This document shows, piece after piece, positions 52,078 to 63,143 of a DNA stretch of 64,000 bases. The notes beneath the pieces were generated by a model that worked only from the letters and a program-made list of their open reading frames with translations, had not been told where the DNA came from and searched no databases. The first letter of the stretch is position 1, and every line of letters starts with the position of its first letter. The stretch lies in NCBI GenBank assembly GCA_916610825.1, contig OU744449.1:8452243-8516242 (forward strand). Reading direction: 5' to 3'. The DNA comes from Haliclystus octoradiatus (taxonomy: Eukaryota; Cnidaria; Staurozoa; Stauromedusae; Haliclystidae). The translations under genes and the position numbers were made by a program.

Positions 52078-52083
52078 AATAAA
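52078..52083 (+). terminator. Polyadenylation signal of canopy copy 2
   Basis: AATAAA, 115 nt after the stop codon at 51963. Confidence 0.55.
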
Positions 52084-52783
52084 TGGTAGCTTCTTTTGGA
52101 GTAAATCGAGTCTTTGTTTGTGAACACTGGTGAGGCTGATCCATGTTTCCAATCTTTCAGTTGTTGTTGTTGTTGTTGTTTGTGTCAGGCAACTTAAAAT
52201 CGTAAAATCACGGCTTTTGCCCCAAAATGCAACAAAATAACTACAGAAACAAAATGGCGTTCATATGCCGAAAGAGCTTTGATTGATTGAGCGCTTAAAA
52301 ATACCCTTCAAATTCAAATTAGCAACAAGAGAACAAAATCACTTTAAAATCAAACAATTATTTAAACACCAGTCTGTAAAACTCCCTCGTTCATTGATTC
52401 TGAATTCTGTCCATAGTTCTACAGCATTTTTGTTGTGTTGATACTGTAATGATAAACGCGGGGATAAACGCCAAAGCGGCATGTCACGCTACGAGAAATT
52501 TCGGCTTTTACTGCTTGAAAAGTATAAACGTACAGGATCCTATATACGAATAGTTGACTAATATTGTAAATCTTCTTATATAAATACTGAATTCAGATTT
52601 GGCTAAATCTTTTTCCATTTAATAACGTCTTTTCCTAGCTTCTGTCAAAACGTTCAACGTGTTTTTATTGAAAACCCGCGTTCGTTGTAGTCTCTACGAA
52701 GACATCATTTTAGGAGAATTTACATGCGGTCATTAACAAAATTGGTTTTATAAAACACATAGAAAACGGTTATCCGTGTTAAG

Positions 52784-52908
52784 TACTCTGATACGGACAC
52801 TTTGGGTGCTATGAGACACTGAAGAGGTCATAATCGTGATTTTTGAAGCCTCTTTTTGCTCTCATTACGCACCCAGCGTATATATGCTTAGTGTTCGTAT
52901 CAGAGCAC
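52784..52908. repeat. Palindromic repeat, about 125 bp
   Basis: Inverted ends TACTCTGATACGGACACT and AGTGTTCGTATCAGAGCA, with weaker mirrored text inside (GGGTGC against GCACCC). MITE-like. Confidence 0.6.
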
Positions 52909-52911
52909 AGC

Positions 52912-53572
52912 CTGGTTCCCATATAGCAAATTTGCCGGAGACACCGGGCCGGCGACGAATCGTAAGTAAATTATCACCTTTCAGACTATTGTTCTACCGG
53001 AAGCCGTAACGTTGGCTGCGACTGTCTCAAAAGTTGAACTGGTTCAACTTTTGCGGTTGCTGTAAGCCAGCATATCAAAGACCCCGACATCCGCCGTAAG
53101 CATTTAATGGATACTATTGTTAAACGATACATCACATGGTCAACATTATCCAATGAAATCAGTTGACAAAAAACGTGGGTTTGTTTCCCACCAATATTAA
53201 ATTAAAATGATATAATATTATAATGATATCATTAATCTGTATATTAAATTACGATAAAATACACTAAATTATCCTGAAATACTGAATGTACTGTATTATG
53301 ATTAAGTAGTGTTTAGCAAAGTGTATAGAACTAAAATATAGTAGAGCGTGATAAAATACGTTGCATACTACTATATAATTTGTAAAGAAGGGAGAGACAA
53401 TTGATCAGGGCAACTTCATCTATTCAGGTTGTCGCCGGCGCGGCTGCAGTAGCCTGCGTTCAGCGCCGGCATGCCCCAGGTAGCCAGCGGTTCATCGCCG
53501 GCTCTACCGCCGGCCCTACCGCCGTCACGATCGCAGACAGTGTCGCCGGCAATTTTGCTATATGGGAACCAG
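52912..53572. repeat. Repeat with inverted ends CTGGTTCCCATATAGC
   Basis: Left end CTGGTTCCCATATAGCAAAT (52912) and its inverted copy ending TATGGGAACCAG (53572). The right part (53430-53560) is unusually G+C-rich, with many GCCGGC words. It encloses the first of two 174-bp direct repeats, 52963-53136 and 53576-53749, so the history is nested. Superfamily unknown. Confidence 0.5.
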
Positions 53573-53749
53573 ACTTAAGTAAATTATCACCTTTTAGGCT
53601 ATTGTTCTACCGTAAGCCGTGACGTTGGCTGCGACTGTCTCAAAATTTGAACTGGTTCAATTTTTGAGGTTGCTGTAAGCCAGCATATCGAAGACCCCGA
53701 CATCCGCCGTAAGCATTTAATGGATGCTATTGTTAAACGATACATCACA
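52963..53749. repeat. Pair of 174-bp direct repeats
   Basis: 52963-53136 and 53576-53749 share TAAGTAAATTATCACCTTT, GCGACTGTCTCAAAA, GTAAGCCAGCATATC and ACGATACATCACA, with about ten differences. Confidence 0.8.
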
Positions 53750-54375
53750 AATTTACTACCTCACGCTTGTTAAAGGTAAAGTAACAGGGTATTGTATATC
53801 ATTATAAAAACTTATACTCCTAGTTATCAAAGTTGCCATATCAGTTTCTAGCACGATTCAAAGGGCACTGGAATCGTTCTTTCATGTGAAGACATCGTCA
53901 GCACGTCAGGGAAACTGCAACAAGATTATTGTCGTCACAATTATTAAACATGCATTCGCTGTTAATTAACAAAAAAATCAGAGTTCTTTCTATCACCTAG
54001 AGGAAGAAAAGAATTAAACTGCTAAGATTATCAATTTCATAAAATTAATTGGAGTTCAACCATGATAATGCTGGACAGCTTCATGGTGTACAAATTTCCT
54101 TGCAACATGAATTTCAACAACGGCGTTCTAGTGCAGATACAGTCAACAAATTGATGACAAGAGAATTGCGAATATCATTATAAATACAGTACAAATGCAA
54201 ATCAAAATGTTATCATTCAATAAAAAACACATACAGGTCAAAAATGAATTCACATAAAAATGATAGCAGCTACATACCTGGCTGGCAATCAAAGCTAGAA
54301 GAATGTGATATGGCTGGCTAGCATAAAAAATTGTCATTCTTGGACAATCAAGTTGGCATATGCTTATTTTTTACC

Positions 54376-54567
54376 TGCTAAAGATTCCAATTATAAATAA
54401 TAATGTTCTGAATTTAATTAGACACAAAGAAAACAAATCACTTAAAGTGGATTAATTCTTAACATAACATCGACTCCCTACTCAAAACATAACTAAATAA
54501 ATATGAGGCTTGGCAGCCCTCTTTAAACACAGGGAGTCTATATAATTACAATTATAAAACTACAACA
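54376..54567 (-). repeat. 3' LTR of decayed Gypsy element
   Basis: 192 bp, homologous to 58525-58715. Divergence includes several substitutions and small indels, in keeping with an old insertion. Confidence 0.85.
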
Positions 54568-55059
54568 TTTCCCTTTTCAATAAATGTCAATTAGTCGCTT
54601 TGGTTGTATAGAGAAATTCGACTGGAGCGCCTAGGCAAAGTGTGAGCTGCATCCTCATTAAAATTCACTGCACTGTCTTTGGAAGGTGGAAGGGTCATCT
54701 GAAACTACTTGTTCATTCGGCTTAGCTGCCAGCCGGGGCTGCCAGTTCAGACATATAGCTCTGATATGCCTACGATTTCTGCAGAATACTCTCCCACCAT
54801 AGTCCATTACAAAGTAAGAAAATGGTAAAACTTCAGCTGATGTCCATACCTTCTCTCCATTAGGTCGAATCCGGACACGGTCCCCTTTAGTAAGTTTTGG
54901 AAGATCCCGACTATTTTTATCGTATTCAGATTTGGATATGTCTTGTCGTTATTTCAAAGTTGTGATAACATGTTTTAGGTCAATCGTTTGTGGACTCAGA
55001 AGACGCTTATTAGTTGGTAGCATTGTCCGTGTTCTGCGGCTCATGAGTAATTGAGCTTG

Positions 55060-55990
55060 CTAGAGACCCGAGTCTCTAAACGGTGTATTTCTGAACTTCA
55101 GCAGAGCCTCAAATGGATTTTTCTTGCTAGCAGCTGTTTTTCTTAGGATTCGTTTAGCGGTTTGTACCGCTCTCTCTGCTACTCCATTGGTTTGCGGATA
55201 TTCTGGTGAACTAGTTGGATGTTGGAATCCCCATTCTTTTGCAAATTGTTTAAACTCATGTGTCTGACTGTAAGCATCTCTTGTATTGTTATATTGTGAA
55301 CCATTGTCACTGATTACTCTTTCAGGGATCCCATAACGGGCAAATATTTTCTTTAGATGCTTAATCACACTTCCAGCTGTTTTCTGTCGTAAAAGCTATA
55401 TTTCAGAATATTTTGAGTAAAAATCAGTTCCTATAAGGTAGTAATGTCCATCAAATTCAAAACGATCTGTACCTACATCTTGCCATGGTAAAGTTGGAAT
55501 ACTATGCGACAGCACTGACTCCTTCTGTTGATTATTCTGGAATGCAGCACAAATTGGGCATGAACGCACTTTGTCTTTAACATGAGCTGACAATCCTGAC
55601 CAGAAAACATAATCACGTGCAAAGCATAAACCTTTTCAACACCCATCTGTGCTCCATGGATGTCGTCTAATATAATAGATCGTAAAGCTCGTGGGACAAT
55701 AACACCATCTGCTTTGAAGAATCATCATCATCTTCCAAACCATCTTCGACACTTAATTCACTTTGGTATTGCCGATATTCTTTGGCCCCTTCAGTAACTA
55801 GTTATTTGTCTGATGGCCATCCATCAAGGACATAACCAACCACTGCCATCAGTATATCGTCAGTACGTGTAGCACTACGGAATTTTGTAAGATGATCAGT
55901 CTCAATGCCTAATGCTGACACTTGATTTACTCCAATTGCATCTTCAATTTCATGTGACTCCTTTATTGGAGCTCTGCTCAAGCAATCCAA
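55060..55990 (-). pseudogene. Gypsy integrase remnant
   Basis: Broken into pieces. 55802-55990 holds the end of the RNase H/linker region; 55396-55593 has the CPIC half of the zinc-binding motif and a WQDVGTDRFEF block with a catalytic Asp. 55060-55368 holds the SDNGSQY block with the second Asp and NGVAERAVQ with the Glu. The stops between them mean the protein is not made whole. Confidence 0.8.
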
Positions 55991-56089
55991 AATAACTTGT
56001 AAACGTCCAGGTACATAGTTAACTTTTGATCATACTGTGTTAATTTTAATAGCATCCTTTGGAAACGTGGAGGAGCATCGTTCAGAGGT

Positions 56090-56990
56090 TTCTTGAAAAT
56101 AGCTTTTAATTGCTTATGATCAGTTTCAACAGTAATTGGTCTTCCACATGTTCCATATACATAACTGTGGAACTTAGCTGCTAGTAACTCGCGCTCAATA
56201 TTAGCAAACCGCTGTTAACAGGAAGATAATGTCCGCGAGGCATAGGCTACAGGTCTGCCTTCTTGCATGATTACAGTACATAAACCAGTGCTACTGGTAT
56301 CAGTGATAAGAACAGTGTCCGTTTTATCGACTGGTGGCGGTATTTCAGATACTGCCTTTACTTATCCAGGATCTGCTTTTAATCCTTCTGTTGTCAATCT
56401 GTGTCCAACATAGGTAACTTATTTCACATGTAATTCTAATAAATTTGGGTTAAATTTCAGTCCGACTGCCTGACTTCTGTTGAGTACCAAACGTAGCTTT
56501 TCATTTAAATCTGCCTCGTCCTTACCATGGACTAAGAAATCGTCTACAATGATATCAACAGGTATTCGAGCAAATAATCTTTCCATCTCACGATGGTAGA
56601 ATTCAGGCGCTGGGGCAATTCCAAACGGCATCCTATTCAACCGGAACCTCCCCCAGGGGGTATTAAATGTTAATCATTTTGAACTCTCTTCATCCACAGG
56701 TAGCTGCCAAAATCCACTTGATGCACTAAGACTAGTGAATACAGTAGCTCCTGACAGTCAACTAGCCACATCTTCTACAGTAGTCATGGGATAGTCACAT
56801 CGTCGAAGAGGTCTGTTGAGGTCTCTTGGATCAATAAAAATTCGTACATCCTCTTTGGATAATTTAGTATGCATATTTTTCTTGTCATTTTTTTGTTTGT
56901 CAATTACGAGCATAGAAGACACCCAGGGTGTGTGTTCATCATCTTTAACAATAATGCCATCAGCAACCATTTCAATTCATTTTTCTTTAG
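56090..56990 (-). pseudogene. Gypsy reverse transcriptase/RNase H remnant
   Basis: 56758-56970 covers the fingers (WVSSMLV, then IDPRDLN); 56419-56640 covers the palm, with MPFGIAPAPEF and the active-site variant IVDDFL. RNase H text (PITVETDHKQLKAIF) appears near 56090-56160. Frames change between blocks. Confidence 0.8.
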
Positions 56991-57400
56991 TAAGCTCTAG
57001 TAGAGCAATCGTAATTTTCCGAAGAGCATGTATAAAACAGAACCTATACAGTTGTATCAATCTCCAAACAAACTGGTCTTGGTAACATTCCAGGTTTCTT
57101 GCTGAAACAATCCATGTTATCAATCTTTAATGCTGGATCGGCACTTATTACTGAGATGCTTGATTTATTTGCAATAGTTTTAATCAAATTAACGTCCGTA
57201 AATTGGAGGATTTCAAGATCTAAACATGCCTCACAGCTAAGTAAGGGTGTGAAGGAACCTTCAACGACTAAGAAATTGACATCCAAGAATCGACTATTAT
57301 ACTGGCATCATAGTTTTACACTCCCCATAGGATACACATGATACTTTGCCAGCCATCCTTTTAAAGGCTGCTTACCTTTCTGTAATGAGTGAATTGTTAT

Positions 57401-57727
57401 TCATTTATAAAGTTCAACAGGAATGACAGACGCGTCTGCGCCTGTATCAGCTTTGATCATAATGTTCTTTCCTTCAGTTTTCATTGTTATCATGCTTTCA
57501 TGCTTCTTGTTTGTTTCGACTGGCTCAATTTCAATACTATGAAAATATGTGTGTATGCTGTCCCTTTCGTCGTCAGTGGTTTGTGTGGATGAATATGTAT
57601 CAGCTACAACCAAAGTTTTGGTTGGGTTCTTACACATTTTTGAGTTTTTGAGCTCTCCAGGTTCTGCATTTCTGCTTATAGGCAGGAGGGCACTTTGATG
57701 GGTGGCTAAATGAATGTTGATAAACAC
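57401..57727 (-). pseudogene. Gypsy protease region
   Basis: A retroviral-type aspartic protease motif ADTGADASVIP lies near 57430-57455. Upstream, a decayed zinc-knuckle region (about 57670-57760) is spread over different frames. Confidence 0.75.
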
Positions 57728-58254
57728 AATAGTCTAATGTCTGCGACTTTTAAAACGGTCTGAACGAGGTTTATCGAACTTTGTCTCTTGATGAGATACA
57801 TTATTCATTTGTACTTCATTGGAGCTAGAACCAAATTGACATTTTGTTACTAAGAGGCTTCAAATGTTCTTCAATATTGATGTGCACTTGTCATGGTTAA
57901 TTTAATCCGCTTGAGAAGCTCTCCACGTAGTGCATCTGATTGAACACCACCAACAATGCGATATCTAATTAAAGAGTTTTTGAGCTCTCCAAATTCACAT
58001 GTAAGGGCTAAACGTTTTAGATCAATATGGAAAGCATCAATGCGCTCTCCTTCAGCTTCACAGCTCAGTTTCTTCTATTAAACATTAATCGTTCACAAAT
58101 AACATTTCTTGAACCTGCACAAAGTTTTCAAATTTCCTGCAGGCAACTTCATATTGCAATTTATTTTCATTATAGAATTATACCAATAAATTATCAAACT
58201 AGTTATGTATACATCTAGTCGATTCAAAATCATGTTTTTAATTCAATAACCATA

Positions 58255-58470
58255 TAGAAAATTACTATATTCATCAATGGCATTTGGTACTGCAAAATTT
58301 AGCAACATGTTCACCTTTAGTTTTTCAGGCTTATCATCTTTTTTTTTGCAACCATATAAATTTCAAATCTCATGAGAAATTTTCTCCAATTCTCTGCAGC
58401 GCTTGTGTCGAATACCATCAGCCCTGTCTTTGACATATCAATGTGATTTTCCACAACGCAAAAAAAACAA
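58255..58470 (-). pseudogene. Gypsy gag remnant
   Basis: On the minus strand, text such as FDTSAAENWRKFLMRFEIY followed by LKVNMLLNFAV resembles the start of Gypsy gag proteins. It lies just downstream of the primer-binding site. Confidence 0.6.
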
Positions 58471-58524
58471 TAGCTTCAAAATAACCAACTTTTAAAAACT
58501 ATAGCGGTCCCACACCTGATACCA

Positions 58525-58715
58525 TGTTAAGGATTCCAATTATAAATAATAATGTTCTGAATTAAATTAAACACAAAGAAAACACATTAATGTAATGTTG
58601 ATTAATTCTTAACATAACATCAACTCCCTACTCAAAACATAACTAAAAAACATGAGGCTTGGCTGCCCTCTTGAGCACAGGGAGTCCAGATAATTACAAT
58701 TATAAAACTGCAACA
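58525..58715 (-). repeat. 5' LTR of decayed Gypsy element
   Basis: 191 bp, partner of 54376-54567; followed on the minus strand by the primer-binding site at 58524-58508. Confidence 0.85.
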
Positions 58716-59435
58716 ATGCCTATTTTATAATTCAAATTTATAAGCTGATAGAACCCAAACAGAAATAATGCAGATATAATATTAAAATATTAAACATACC
58801 CATGATATAATTGGGATCTTTACCCATGGGTTCAGCGATGATTCAGTTGACTCAACGACAGTTAGATTTAGATCAAGAATGGTAGAAATCGGACTGAGAA
58901 CTTCCAGGTTTCTAAGTTTCCAGCATTTGCGTTGATAGTATAAGTTTGTTGTTAAGCTTTTATCCAAAAGGAATAAAAAAATCTTCTGAAATCTATTCAA
59001 TTCATAAAAAATCTTCTAAAGACATAACAGCGTCTCAGTATGCAATAATCTAATTTTATTAACAGTTAAACTCAAACTCAGCCAAAGTAGAAGATTTTTA
59101 ATACGGTAATACACAATGATTTGAGATAAATAAGTAAGTCTTTCTAGCAATAGAAACAAAAACTTGTCAAAACGTAAAAACAATGGAAATTTCGCGGCTT
59201 TCAAGCCACTGATTTTGTACTTTGGGTCAGCCATTATGGATGCCCATGGTCGCTACGTGTAATGGAATAAGCAGTCTATGTAAGTCTATGGTTGTATCGG
59301 AAAGCTCGGACTAACGGCCATAGTAGCCCTAGCAACTCTTCCTGTAACGTCAGCAAGCACGACCTATCATTATTACAATAAAGAGGAAAACCAAACAAGT
59401 ATGTACTGTGTCTTTATATTGAACATTTATCATCC
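58716..59435. other. Spacer between the two Gypsy elements
   Basis: No gene recognised. A minus-strand frame at 59016-59234 begins with an ATG (MADPKYKISG) but resembles nothing I know. The motif TAAGTCTATGG is repeated near 59275-59292. Confidence 0.4.
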
Positions 59436-59440
59436 GGCAC

Positions 59441-59656
59441 TGTAGTAGTATTGTAATTGTGTTGTAATCATTGTCATAACATCCTGTAACGTCATATTAC
59501 TAATTATCGTCCATTCATTGTAACTCATGTAAATACCGTCCCTCGACACTTGTAAACTCATTCCTTGCTTGGTGCTCTCACGAATAACATCTCGACTCAA
59601 TCTCTTGTGTCATATATCTCAATCCTGCTTACACACAGTATTCTCATACTATTACA
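59441..59656 (+). repeat. 5' LTR of young Gypsy element
   Basis: 216 bp, TGTAGTAG to ATTACA; one difference (ATAACA versus ATAGCA) from the 3' copy. Confidence 0.92.
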
Positions 59657-60389
59657 TGGCGCAGTTGATAGGATTTAAACAAGTATATGCAGGATTTACA
59701 AATAAGATGTCCTCCAAAGGCTTGGAATCACGAGGACAAACACTATCGCCTCAAAAGGTATGTTGTCAAACTTCACAAAGTACACGCCAAAAGTTCATCA
59801 GCAACAAACCAACGAAACTCCGAGTTTCATTCATTCAACCTTTACGATGCCCAAGCCAGCTACATTAATCAATCGACATGTGGTTTCTACACCCTATCTT
59901 GATAATATACAGCGCTACCGACCAACTCTCAACGATCCAGCTATCAACGAATTTGGTTCACTATGGGATGAAAATCGCTTTGAATGTTCAACGGTAAACA
60001 CTCACATCATATTCGTCAGCAAGCCCGTCGGTGTGATCCTTCACGCTATCTTCTACGATCTTGATTATTTACTGTTAATGGTTGGCTATTTTGAAAGAAT
60101 TCAAGTAATTCAACATGAAGTTAACATCACAATTCTCTTCGAACACAAACACCTTCCACGTCCACGCCGACATCGACATAATCAAAACAATCACAACGGA
60201 TATTGTCACGGTGATAATCATCACGTATGTCGTTACGACCATCATTCCACTATCACGTAGTTCAAGCTAACGTCAACGCTCAAGACTATCGTATCGTCAA
60301 CACCAGAAGAACTTTCTATCAGTTACTGTATTTGATTTACAATATTTCATATCAAAGTTACTCAACAATGTTATCATGGACTTTCGTTC
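59657..60389 (+). other. Internal region of the short (non-autonomous) element
   Basis: Starts with the primer-binding site. Open for 166 codons at 59760-60260, but the predicted text (His- and Asn-rich near its end) has no gag-like feature I recognise. It is best read as the leader of a small non-autonomous element. Confidence 0.5.
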
Positions 60390-60482
60390 TAGGATAGATT
60401 ACATCAGTTATTTATTTATACAGCAATCACATATGCGTTCAGCACTCTCGTGCTCACCGCTCCCAGCCCGGGGGCATGTAGT

Positions 60483-62534
60483 CTCCTGGCCCAACCTTCT
60501 GTCTCTCGGTGTGGCTATCAACTGTCCTCATCTGGCTACACTGTCACTCCAAACCTGGTAGACGCACTTCAAAAGTTTCCTGTTCCTGGCACTCGCAGTG
60601 ACTTGCGTTCGTTCTGTGGCCTGGTACAACAGTTTGAGACGTTCACTCAAGATATAGCTGAGATCTCACAACCACTAAGAGCACTCTTGAGCACAAAGCA
60701 GAATTTTGTCTGGGAAGGTGCACATCAACAAGCCTTTGAGAAACTCATCTCTGTCCTGACAAGTCCACGTATCCTGTGTGCATTTGATCATCAGGCACAT
60801 CTACGCCTTGAAACAGATGCTGCTCAGTCAAAAGGACTTGGGTATGCTCTTTGGTGTGAACAACCTAATGGCTCTTGGAAACTTCTCCAATGTGGGTCTC
60901 GATACGTCACTGACGCTGAAAGTCGTTACTCTGCGACTGAAATTGAACTTTGTGCTGTGGTCTGGGCTGTCAAAAAATGTCATCTGTTCCTCCGTGGTAC
61001 AACCTTTGAATTAGTGGTCGATCACAAACCGTTAATTTCTATCATCAACGCTAAGACACTCAGTGACATCCCAAGCAATCGTCTGATTCGTCTAAAAGAA
61101 AAGTTATCAAGCTACCAACTCACTGCTGTTTGGCGTGCGGGAATCAAGCACACCGTAGTCGATGTATTTTCTCGCTTTCCGGTATCACCAGCTGATCCTG
61201 AAGATGATATCGAACAACATCAATCATCAAATTTCTCAGCCATCGCATCCATTACCTCATCCTCTGTTGAAGATGCTCATCTGACTCGTCTCCGTACTGA
61301 AGCCAAAGTGGATCAAGTGTACCTCAAGCTTCACTCTCAATTAAGGTGTGGCTTTCCTTCGGACAAGTCCAACCTAGATGACAGCCTCCATTCATACTGG
61401 TCTGTTCGACATGATCTTTCACTTCTGGATGATGACATTGTACTATTCAAAGATCGTCTGGTGATCCCAATCGCACTACGTCCTGGCATCCTTGCTGACC
61501 TTCATGCAGCTCACCTGGGGCGCGACCGCACCCTTGCTCGTGCCCGTCAATGTGTTTTCTGGCCTGGCATTACCAACGATGTTGTTACTTTGGTCCGTGA
61601 ATGTTCAGCTTGTGCAGAACGGTTACCTTCATTGGGTAAAGAACCACTACTACAAGATTTACCTCCATCACGTCCTGGTGAGTGTATTTCTGCTGACTTG
61701 TTCCAACATTCTGGTATTGACTTCCTAGTTATTACTGATAAGTATAGTGGTTGGCCAATGGTTGTGAATTGTGGTCGTGGTACCGACACAGATGACGTCA
61801 TCCAAGTGTTCTTGGCCTGGCTATGCACAATGGGTGTACCTGTCCGTCTCACATCTGATGGTGGTCCTCAATTTAGCAGTCATAAATTCAAGTCATGTTG
61901 TCAAGAGTGGGGGATCCATCACGATCCATCCTCTCCTTATCACCATATTGCTGTCAAGGCAATGAAGTCTATTGTGATCAAGACGACCACCAACGGCAAG
62001 CTTCATACCTCTGAATTTTATAATGCATTACTGGAGTATCGCAACACTCCACGCAATGATGGCTTGAGCCCTGCTCAACGTTTGTTTGGTAAGCCTGTGC
62101 GCACTCGATTACCAATCAATCCAGCTAAATTCACTGTGGACAGAAAAGCTCTACTTGAAGAAGCAGATAAAAAATCACTCACTTTGAAGGCAAAAGCAAA
62201 GCGTCAGTACGATCTCCACTCTCGCAACCTTTGTCCTCTGGCTCATGGTGATGTTGTTCGGATTCAAGATCCAATCTCTCATCGTTGGGACAAAATTGCT
62301 GAAGTCATTTCAATCAATGATAGATGTCGTAGTTATTGTGTCAAATCAGAAAGTGGTCGAGTGTATTGGCGAAACCGTCGTTTCCTTCGTCATTATTATG
62401 GTCCTGCATCAACCTCATCCCCAGATGATGTCACATCTCAACCAGATCCAGATGTCGATCAATCAGATTCAGATGTAGACCAACCAAGACGCAGCACTCG
62501 AATCATCCACCCACCTAAGCGCCTTGACTTATGA
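60483..62534 (+). pseudogene. Gypsy pol fragment: RT thumb, RNase H, integrase
   Basis: An open frame of nearly 700 codons, entered from the preceding 93-bp repeat without an ATG of its own. It begins at the end of reverse transcriptase (FPVPGTRSDLRSFCGLVQQF); the palm with the YxDD motif is missing. RNase H follows (ETDAAQSKGLGYAL, SATEIELCAVVWA, VVDHKPL). Integrase has H/H and CSAC of the zinc motif, catalytic Asp in ISADLF and in LTSDGGPQF, but the block that normally carries the catalytic Glu is shortened to SPYHHIAVKAMK and has no Glu. The C-terminal part ends with RRSTRIIHPPKRLDL. The frame is open, so the fragment is young, but it cannot be autonomous. Confidence 0.88.
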
Positions 62535-62559
62535 ATCACAAGCGCTCCAAAGGGGGGCA

Positions 62560-62823
62560 TGTGGTAGTTTAACATAATTACTGCAACAATAGCAGTTTCA
62601 ATCATATAATAATATCGATAGTAGTTCTATTTACATTCATCTTAACCAATATAATCTACAATGTAAACAGCTAACTTACGTGATCATTCACATATAATCC
62701 TATCCGTCCTCTCTGTATAGTTTCCGATATATATTCATAATAAACCATTCCTTCGTTGCTTGTTACTGCAACTACACGTCTCTTCTCTGTCTGAGTATAA
62801 TCCTTTATTCTCATACTATTACA
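62560..62823 (+). repeat. Second, different LTR inside the composite
   Basis: 264 bp from TGTGGTAG to ATTACA, preceded by a polypurine tract AAAGGGGGGCA and followed by the primer-binding site TGGCGCAGTTGATAGG. Only the last 17 or so bases (TTCTCATACTATTACA) match the outer LTR. No partner at the 5' side of the pol fragment. Confidence 0.8.
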
Positions 62824-62922
62824 TGGCGCAGTTGATAGGATAGATTACATCAGTTATTTATTTATACAGCAATCACATATGCGTTCAGCACTCTCGTGCT
62901 CACCGCTCCCAGCCCGGGGGCA

Positions 62923-63138
62923 TGTAGTAGTATTGTAATTGTGTTGTAATCATTGTCATAGCATCCTGTAACGTCATATTACTAATTATCGTCCATTCAT
63001 TGTAACTCATGTAAATACCGTCCCTCGACACTTGTAAACTCATTCCTTGCTTGGTGCTCTCACGAATAACATCTCGACTCAATCTCTTGTGTCATATATC
63101 TCAATCCTGCTTACACACAGTATTCTCATACTATTACA
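62923..63138 (+). repeat. 3' LTR of young Gypsy element
   Basis: 216 bp; followed directly by GGCAC, the right copy of the target duplication. Confidence 0.92.
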
Positions 63139-63143
63139 GGCAC

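Larger units (their letters stand above)
51964..54375. other. Gene-free region with repeats
   Basis: Contains the canopy copy 2 3' UTR, a (GTT)n microsatellite near 52161-52181, a 125-bp palindrome, a G+C-rich repeat and a 174-bp direct repeat (listed separately). No host gene was recognised; the short open frame at 53401-53622 is within the G+C-rich repeat. Confidence 0.55.
54376..58715 (-). mobile_element. Decayed Ty3/Gypsy LTR retrotransposon
   Basis: A 4.3-kb element in minus orientation. LTRs: 54376-54567 (3') and 58525-58715 (5'), about 190 bp, with visible divergence; they begin TGTTG and end TTAACA or TTAGCA. The primer-binding site is next to the 5' LTR (58524 downwards, TGGTATCAGGTGTGGGA) and the polypurine tract GAAAAGGGAAA lies at 54568-54578. 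Gag, protease, reverse transcriptase, RNase H and integrase occur in that order but are broken by stops and frameshifts. Flanking 5-mers (TTACC, ATGCC) do not match, so the target duplication has decayed. Confidence 0.9.
60390..62928 (+). repeat. 93-bp direct repeats at the composite junctions
   Basis: 60390-60482 and 62836-62928 are identical, covering the end of the short element's internal region, its polypurine tract and the first 8 bases of its LTR. Confidence 0.9.
59441..63138 (+). mobile_element. Young composite Gypsy-type LTR element
   Basis: LTRs 59441-59656 and 62923-63138 are both 216 bp and differ at one base. A perfect 5-bp target duplication GGCAC lies at 59436-59440 and 63139-63143. 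A primer-binding site follows the 5' LTR (59657, TGGCGCAGTTGATAGG); a polypurine tract (CCCGGGGGCA) precedes the 3' LTR. Inside, a 93-bp segment occurs twice (60390-60482 and 62836-62928) around a foreign Gypsy pol fragment, a different LTR and a second primer-binding site. Confidence 0.9.

Noticed and set aside
54371-58720. Target duplication of the old Gypsy element
   Set aside because: Adjacent 5-mers TTACC and ATGCC share only the last two bases; not claimed.
59016-59234. Small minus-strand gene starting MADPKYKISG
   Set aside because: No known family, hydrophobic and Leu-rich text of low complexity, and no partner exon found.
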